NCBI RefSeq assembly: GCF_021109255.1
Contig: NZ_JAJODG010000001.1
Reading direction: 5' to 3' (one strand)
DNA length: 64,000 nucleotides
From: Merdimmobilis hominis
GTDB taxonomy: Bacteria > Bacillota > Clostridia > Oscillospirales > Ruminococcaceae
Positions 60,795 through 64,000 of this stretch are shown piece after piece. Made by a program: the position numbers and the translations under genes. Under the pieces are notes generated by a model that saw only the letters and a list, made by a program, of their open reading frames with translations, made no database searches and was not told where the DNA came from. The number at the start of each line of letters is the position of its first letter. Within the stretch, counting starts at the first letter, position 1.

Positions 60795-61967
60795 ATGGAC
60801 AAACGACTGGAAGCCATAAAAGCATATGTGCAGAGCCATCGGGATGAAATGATCGCCCTGTGGCGGGACCTGGTCAACCTGGAGGGCAACGCCCCTGAAG
60901 TGGAGAACTTGGACAAGGTTGCCCAGCGCCTGAAAGAAGAGTTTGAGAAGACCGGCATGGACTGCCGCCTGGCGGATGTCGGGCCCAATGCTGGAAAATA
61001 CCTGGTGGGGACCATTGGAGCGGACCGCCCCGGCAAGCCGGTGATCTTCTCCGGGCACTTTGACACAGTGTTTGCCAAAGGCACCTTTGGGGCGAACCCT
61101 TTCCGTATCGAGGACGGCAAAGCTTACGGTCCCGGCGCTTTGGACATGAAGGGCGGCATCGTCATCTCCCTATATGTGATCAAAGCGTTGGAGAGCATCG
61201 GGTTCAACGAACACCCCATCAAGGTGATTTATGTCTCGGATGAGGAGATTGGCCACCGGAACTCCAGCGGGTCGGACCTCTACCTGAAGGAGGGGGAGGG
61301 CGGCATCTGCGCCTTTAATATGGAGACCGGTTTGGTGGACGGCCGCCTTTGTGTGGGAAGAAAGGCGGCGGTGTTCGGCCACTGTGTGGTCACCGGCGTG
61401 GAATCCCACGCGGGCAATGACTTCCCCAGCGGCCGCAACGCCATCGAGGAGATGGCCTATAAAATCATTGATTTGCAGAAGCTGACCGATCTTGACAAAG
61501 GCAGTACTGTCACATGCAGCGTCATCCAGGGCGGCACGGTGCAAAACGCCATCCCCGGCCGCTGTGAGATGAAGATCGACATGCGGTTCGAGAAGATGGC
61601 GGAGATGAACCGCGTCATGGAGGCGGCGAAGGAGATCTGTGCCCAAACCCATGTGGAGGGCACTTCTACCCAGTTGGAACTGCGGGTCACTATGCCGGTG
61701 TTTGAAGTGACCGACGCGGGGATGAACTTCTACAATATGGTTCACGATGTGGCGCTGGAAAACGGATTTGGAGAAGTGGGGTACACCACTTTGGGCGGCG
61801 GTTCCGACGCCTCCTACCTGACCATGGCGGGAACCCCCAGCATCTGCTCCTTTGGGGTACAGGGCCAGTGGAACCACACCGACCGGGAGTATGCGGTGGT
61901 GGAGAGCCTTTTCACCCGCACTGAGATGATCGCGGCGGTGATCCTCAACCTGGGCCGGCTAAAATAA
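60795..61967 (+). CDS. M20 metallopeptidase, glutamate carboxypeptidase-like
   Basis: A 390-residue zinc peptidase with SGHFDTVF (His88, Asp90), GALDMKGG (Asp117), SDEEIGH (Glu150/151) and the final His in HTDREYAV. The dimerisation domain holds GVESHAGNDFPSGRNAIEEM. The closest group is CPG2/ArgE-type carboxypeptidases; the substrate is not determined. ATG 60795 has only a weak AGAGAGAAAAA upstream. It shares little sequence with the M20 protein at 55742. Confidence 0.9.
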   Translation: MDKRLEAIKAYVQSHRDEMIALWRDLVNLEGNAPEVENLDKVAQRLKEEFEKTGMDCRLADVGPNAGKYLVGTIGADRPGKPVIFSGHFDTVFAKGTFGANPFRIEDGKAYGPGALDMKGGIVISLYVIKALESIGFNEHPIKVIYVSDEEIGHRNSSGSDLYLKEGEGGICAFNMETGLVDGRLCVGRKAAVFGHCVVTGVESHAGNDFPSGRNAIEEMAYKIIDLQKLTDLDKGSTVTCSVIQGGTVQNAIPGRCEMKIDMRFEKMAEMNRVMEAAKEICAQTHVEGTSTQLELRVTMPVFEVTDAGMNFYNMVHDVALENGFGEVGYTTLGGGSDASYLTMAGTPSICSFGVQGQWNHTDREYAVVESLFTRTEMIAAVILNLGRLK

Positions 61968-61991
61968 CCATTTAAAGCGTATGTTGAAGAA

Positions 61992-62028
61992 AACCACCCC
62001 AGTGGCATTGCCACTGGGGTGGTTTTTT
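61992..62028 (+). terminator. Terminator
   Basis: ACCACCCCAGTGGCA pairs with TGCCACTGGGGTGGT with a minimal loop, then six T. Confidence 0.92.
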
Positions 62029-62107
62029 CTGGATTTTACACGTGGTGTGCGGCGGGAATATAAGGAATGCAGACCGTTTGTAGCCCTTTTGAGGGACTAG
62101 GTAACAT

Positions 62108-62926
62108 CTAACGGGGGAGGCCCTGTATCATTTGGGCAACGGATTTTCGCTGGAGGACCTGCACCTCCGGATAGAGCAGCTGGTTGTGAGTGGTGACCCG
62201 GCCCTGTTCATCCAGCCAGCAGAGGTTGTAGGAGCTGCGGGAGGTGTAGATGACCTCCGATTGGATATATAGCATCCCAAAGGCGAGGGAATCGGCAGTG
62301 TAAAGAGGCTTCCCGGCAAAAAAACCGTTGTAGTTGGAATGGGTGTGGCCGGTAAAGATGGCGTGAATATCCGAATTCTCCACCAGGGAGGAGAATTCGG
62401 GTGAAACTTCCAAGGCCATAGCAGGATGTTCGCAAACAGTGGGGTGGTGCATCATCAAAAAGGTGCCCCGAGGTGCAGGGGAGGCAAGCCGTTCTTCCAG
62501 CCAGTCCACTTGGGCATCGCTTACCGAACCGATGAGCCCTGATTTGGCGGAGTCCAGGACCAGGATGCGAAGGCCATCCAGCACTACTTCCTGGGTAAAA
62601 TCTTCATCGCCGGGGGAAGGGATCCCCAAGAATCCCTCCCGGAAGGCGGCGCGGTGGTCGTGGTTGCCCATAGCGGCAATCACCGGCACACCGGGGAGGT
62701 ATTTATCAAACAGGCGGCGCAGGATGGCGTAATCTCCAGCGTCGCCCTCGTGAACCATATCCCCGGTGTGGAGGACAAAGGCCACTTTACGGGCGGCGAG
62801 CTCCTGAAGGCAGCAGGTGAGATTCTCCAAGGGATCCCGAACCTCCCGGTGGAGCCTTTTGATGAAGTCGCTGCTGCCAGGGCAATCCAGATGGGTGTCA
62901 CTGATGTGGGCAAAGGGCATGAGCAT
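62108..62926 (-). CDS. Calcineurin-like metallophosphoesterase
   Basis: A 272-residue cytosolic metallophosphoesterase. Metal motifs are HISDTHLD (about 7-14), HTGDMVHEGD (about 53-62), GNHDH (about 87-91), HHPT (about 160-163) and GHTHSNYNG (about 195-203). Class III cyclic-nucleotide phosphodiesterases of the CpdA type share this layout, but the substrate is not certain. ATG 62926 lies 7 bases after AAGGAGG. It is divergent from the phage-tail module. Confidence 0.88.
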   Translation of the reverse strand: MLMPFAHISDTHLDCPGSSDFIKRLHREVRDPLENLTCCLQELAARKVAFVLHTGDMVHEGDAGDYAILRRLFDKYLPGVPVIAAMGNHDHRAAFREGFLGIPSPGDEDFTQEVVLDGLRILVLDSAKSGLIGSVSDAQVDWLEERLASPAPRGTFLMMHHPTVCEHPAMALEVSPEFSSLVENSDIHAIFTGHTHSNYNGFFAGKPLYTADSLAFGMLYIQSEVIYTSRSSYNLCWLDEQGRVTTHNQLLYPEVQVLQRKSVAQMIQGLPR

Positions 62927-63024
62927 AATACTTCCTCCTTGATATAGGGCTTATAACAGGACGAATAAGACGGTTGATTGGGTGTTTCATAAGAGTGTGC
63001 TCCGGCGGAAAGCTGGAGTGGAAA

Positions 63025-63031
63025 AGGGGGG
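63025..63031 (+). promoter_or_regulatory. Shine-Dalgarno that points to an ATC start
   Basis: AGGGGGG is 7 bases upstream of ATC 63039. The nearest conventional start, GTG 63018, lies before it with no clear ribosome site of its own. Confidence 0.5.
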
Positions 63032-63038
63032 AACAACT

Positions 63039-63452
63039 ATCGTACCAGAGATCTTAGATGGGATCGACCAGAGGTTGGAGGCGCTGTACCAGGATGTGCC
63101 CCGGCATCGCGGGCCGGTCCAAGCCGGGGAGAGCCCGCCCTGTTTCTTTGTGGACTGCCCGTCTATACAGGCTGGACGCAAACGGATGGGGGCGCGGGAA
63201 TTCCTCGCCAAATTCCAGGTGGCCTTCCTGGCCGGAATGGAATCTGCCGACAGCCTGACAGTTGCCATGAACCTGCTGCGGGAATTGGACCGGCTGGAGA
63301 CCGCTTCGGGATTGGTGATCCCCCAAGGGATGATTGCCACAGTGGGAAAAGACCAAGCCACGGTGGGATTTGAAGTCCGATATCGGGAGGCCCCTGTGGC
63401 AGAAGAAGCACAGACTATGCAGCGTGAGACAACGAAAGGAGCGATTCGATGA
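63039..63452 (+). CDS. Phage tail terminator family protein (DUF6838-like)
   Basis: A 137-residue phage protein (144 if begun at GTG 63018). VPEILDGIDQRLEALYQDVP opens the protein, and the AGRKRMGAREFLAKFQVAFL stretch and VGFEVRYREAP end resemble DUF6838 tail-terminator proteins found before myovirus sheath genes. It would close the tail tube at the end away from the baseplate. Chosen start ATC 63039 because AGGGGGG lies 7 bases upstream. Its TGA overlaps the sheath ATG, so the two are translationally coupled. No capsid or packaging genes lie upstream. Confidence 0.72.
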   Translation: MVPEILDGIDQRLEALYQDVPRHRGPVQAGESPPCFFVDCPSIQAGRKRMGAREFLAKFQVAFLAGMESADSLTVAMNLLRELDRLETASGLVIPQGMIATVGKDQATVGFEVRYREAPVAEEAQTMQRETTKGAIR

Positions 63453-64000
63453 GCTTTATCAGCCAAAACAAGATTTTGCCCGGGGTGTATGCCAACTTCA
63501 CCGCTTCGGGCCTTCACGCCTTCACCCCTGGCCAGCGGGGCCGGGTGGCAGTGTTTGGGGTGTTCTCCTGGGGCGAGCCCAAAAAGGTGTTGGAGGTGGA
63601 GGATGTGACCCTCACCGCCAAGATGGGCTACGCCATGGAGGACAGCGCCATGCTGCCCCTGAAGCTGCTCTTCCAGAATGCCACCAAAGCCTTTGTCTAC
63701 CGCCTCAATGAGGGGGTACAGGCCAGCGCCCAGCTGGTAAGCGGCCTAACCGCCAAAGCGAAATGGGGCGGCAGCCGGGGCAACGACCTGTCGGTGGCGG
63801 TCAAAGCGGACGGCGAACTGTTTGAAATCACTACCTACCTGGCGGGCAAAGCGGTGGATGCCCAGATGGTTGCTTCCGCTGGGGACTTTCAAGAAAATGG
63901 CTGGATCACCTTGGAGGGCTCCGGCAGTTTGGGAGAGGCCAGCGTGACCCTCACCGGCGGCGCCGATGGGGAGAACCCGGAAGCAGCAGATTATGAGGCC
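63449..64000 (+). CDS. Phage tail sheath protein (XkdK-like), partial
   Basis: The first 184 residues of a contractile-tail sheath protein; it continues past the window. The start MSFISQNKILPGVYANFTAS, the GRVAVFGVFSWGEP stretch and AKWGGSRGNDLSVAV followed by FEITTYLAGKAVDAQ are the XkdK/PBSX and diffocin sheath pattern. Sheath subunits wrap the tube and contract to drive it through a target envelope. ATG 63449 after GAAAGGAGCGATTCG. It belongs to a prophage tail, a tailocin or a defective PBSX-like particle; genes beyond 64000 would tell. Confidence 0.88.
   Translation, partial: MSFISQNKILPGVYANFTASGLHAFTPGQRGRVAVFGVFSWGEPKKVLEVEDVTLTAKMGYAMEDSAMLPLKLLFQNATKAFVYRLNEGVQASAQLVSGLTAKAKWGGSRGNDLSVAVKADGELFEITTYLAGKAVDAQMVASAGDFQENGWITLEGSGSLGEASVTLTGGADGENPEAADYEA

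Overview
The window is a 64 kb stretch of a G+C-rich, low-mobility chromosome from an endospore-forming Firmicute, most likely class Clostridia, order Oscillospirales. This placement is inference from gene content: SpoVT, the dgt-dnaG-rpoD cluster, the Gram-positive rimP-nusA-rnpM-ylxQ-infB order, strong AGGAGG ribosome sites, many lipoproteins, a K+-dependent membrane pyrophosphatase, DUF3796/XRE gene pairs and a stand-alone AICAR formyltransferase. TAG, TAA and TGA are all ordinary stops. I saw no rRNA, tRNA, CRISPR array, insertion sequence or integrase.

Layout. 1-8.7 kb: a hairpin-rich gene-free stretch, a secreted protein, a ZIP metal transporter with a MYG1-family hydrolase, LemA with its DUF2207 partner, an APC amino-acid permease and uridine kinase. 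9-14.6 kb: membrane pyrophosphatase, a frameshifted HAD phosphatase, a DUF4177 protein, a truncated racemase paralogue and ComM. 15-22 kb: phosphoglucomutase, L31, a YigZ protein and dgt-dnaG-rpoD. 22-24.5 kb: a decayed flavodoxin gene, a zinc-ribbon membrane protein and SpoVT. 24.5-35.3 kb: the translation/RNA operon rimP-nusA-rnpM-ylxQ-infB-rbfA-nrnA-truB-ribF, followed by rpsO and pnp. 35.5-42.3 kb: a DUF2975/XRE pair, a CNNM/CorC protein, metG, tatD and a ZTP-riboswitch-controlled AICAR formyltransferase. 42.5-50.4 kb: proB-proA plus a membrane protein, two lipoproteins, an intact Asp/Glu racemase and an amino-acid ABC binding protein and permease. 50.6-62.9 kb: two DUF3796 proteins with an XRE regulator, pyruvate carboxylase, two M20 peptidases, a HAD protein, TrkA/TrkH and a metallophosphoesterase. 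63-64 kb: the start of a phage-tail module (tail terminator, tail sheath) that runs off the window.

How the genes work together. Most of the window is housekeeping: replication priming, the primary sigma factor, translation initiation and ribosome maturation, RNA decay, proline and purine synthesis, anaplerosis by pyruvate carboxylase, and K+ homeostasis alongside pyrophosphate-driven ion pumping.

The points most worth a second look are: two genes whose only well-spaced initiation codon after a strong Shine-Dalgarno is AUC, and a third that appears to use CUG; a racemase paralogue that lost both its N-terminus and its first catalytic cysteine beside an intact paralogue; three recently broken genes (HAD frameshift, DUF3796 amber codon, flavodoxin with two nonsense codons); a perfect 21-bp inverted repeat overlapping a promoter, whose end recurs in a multi-hairpin element; and a contractile-tail locus that begins without capsid genes.
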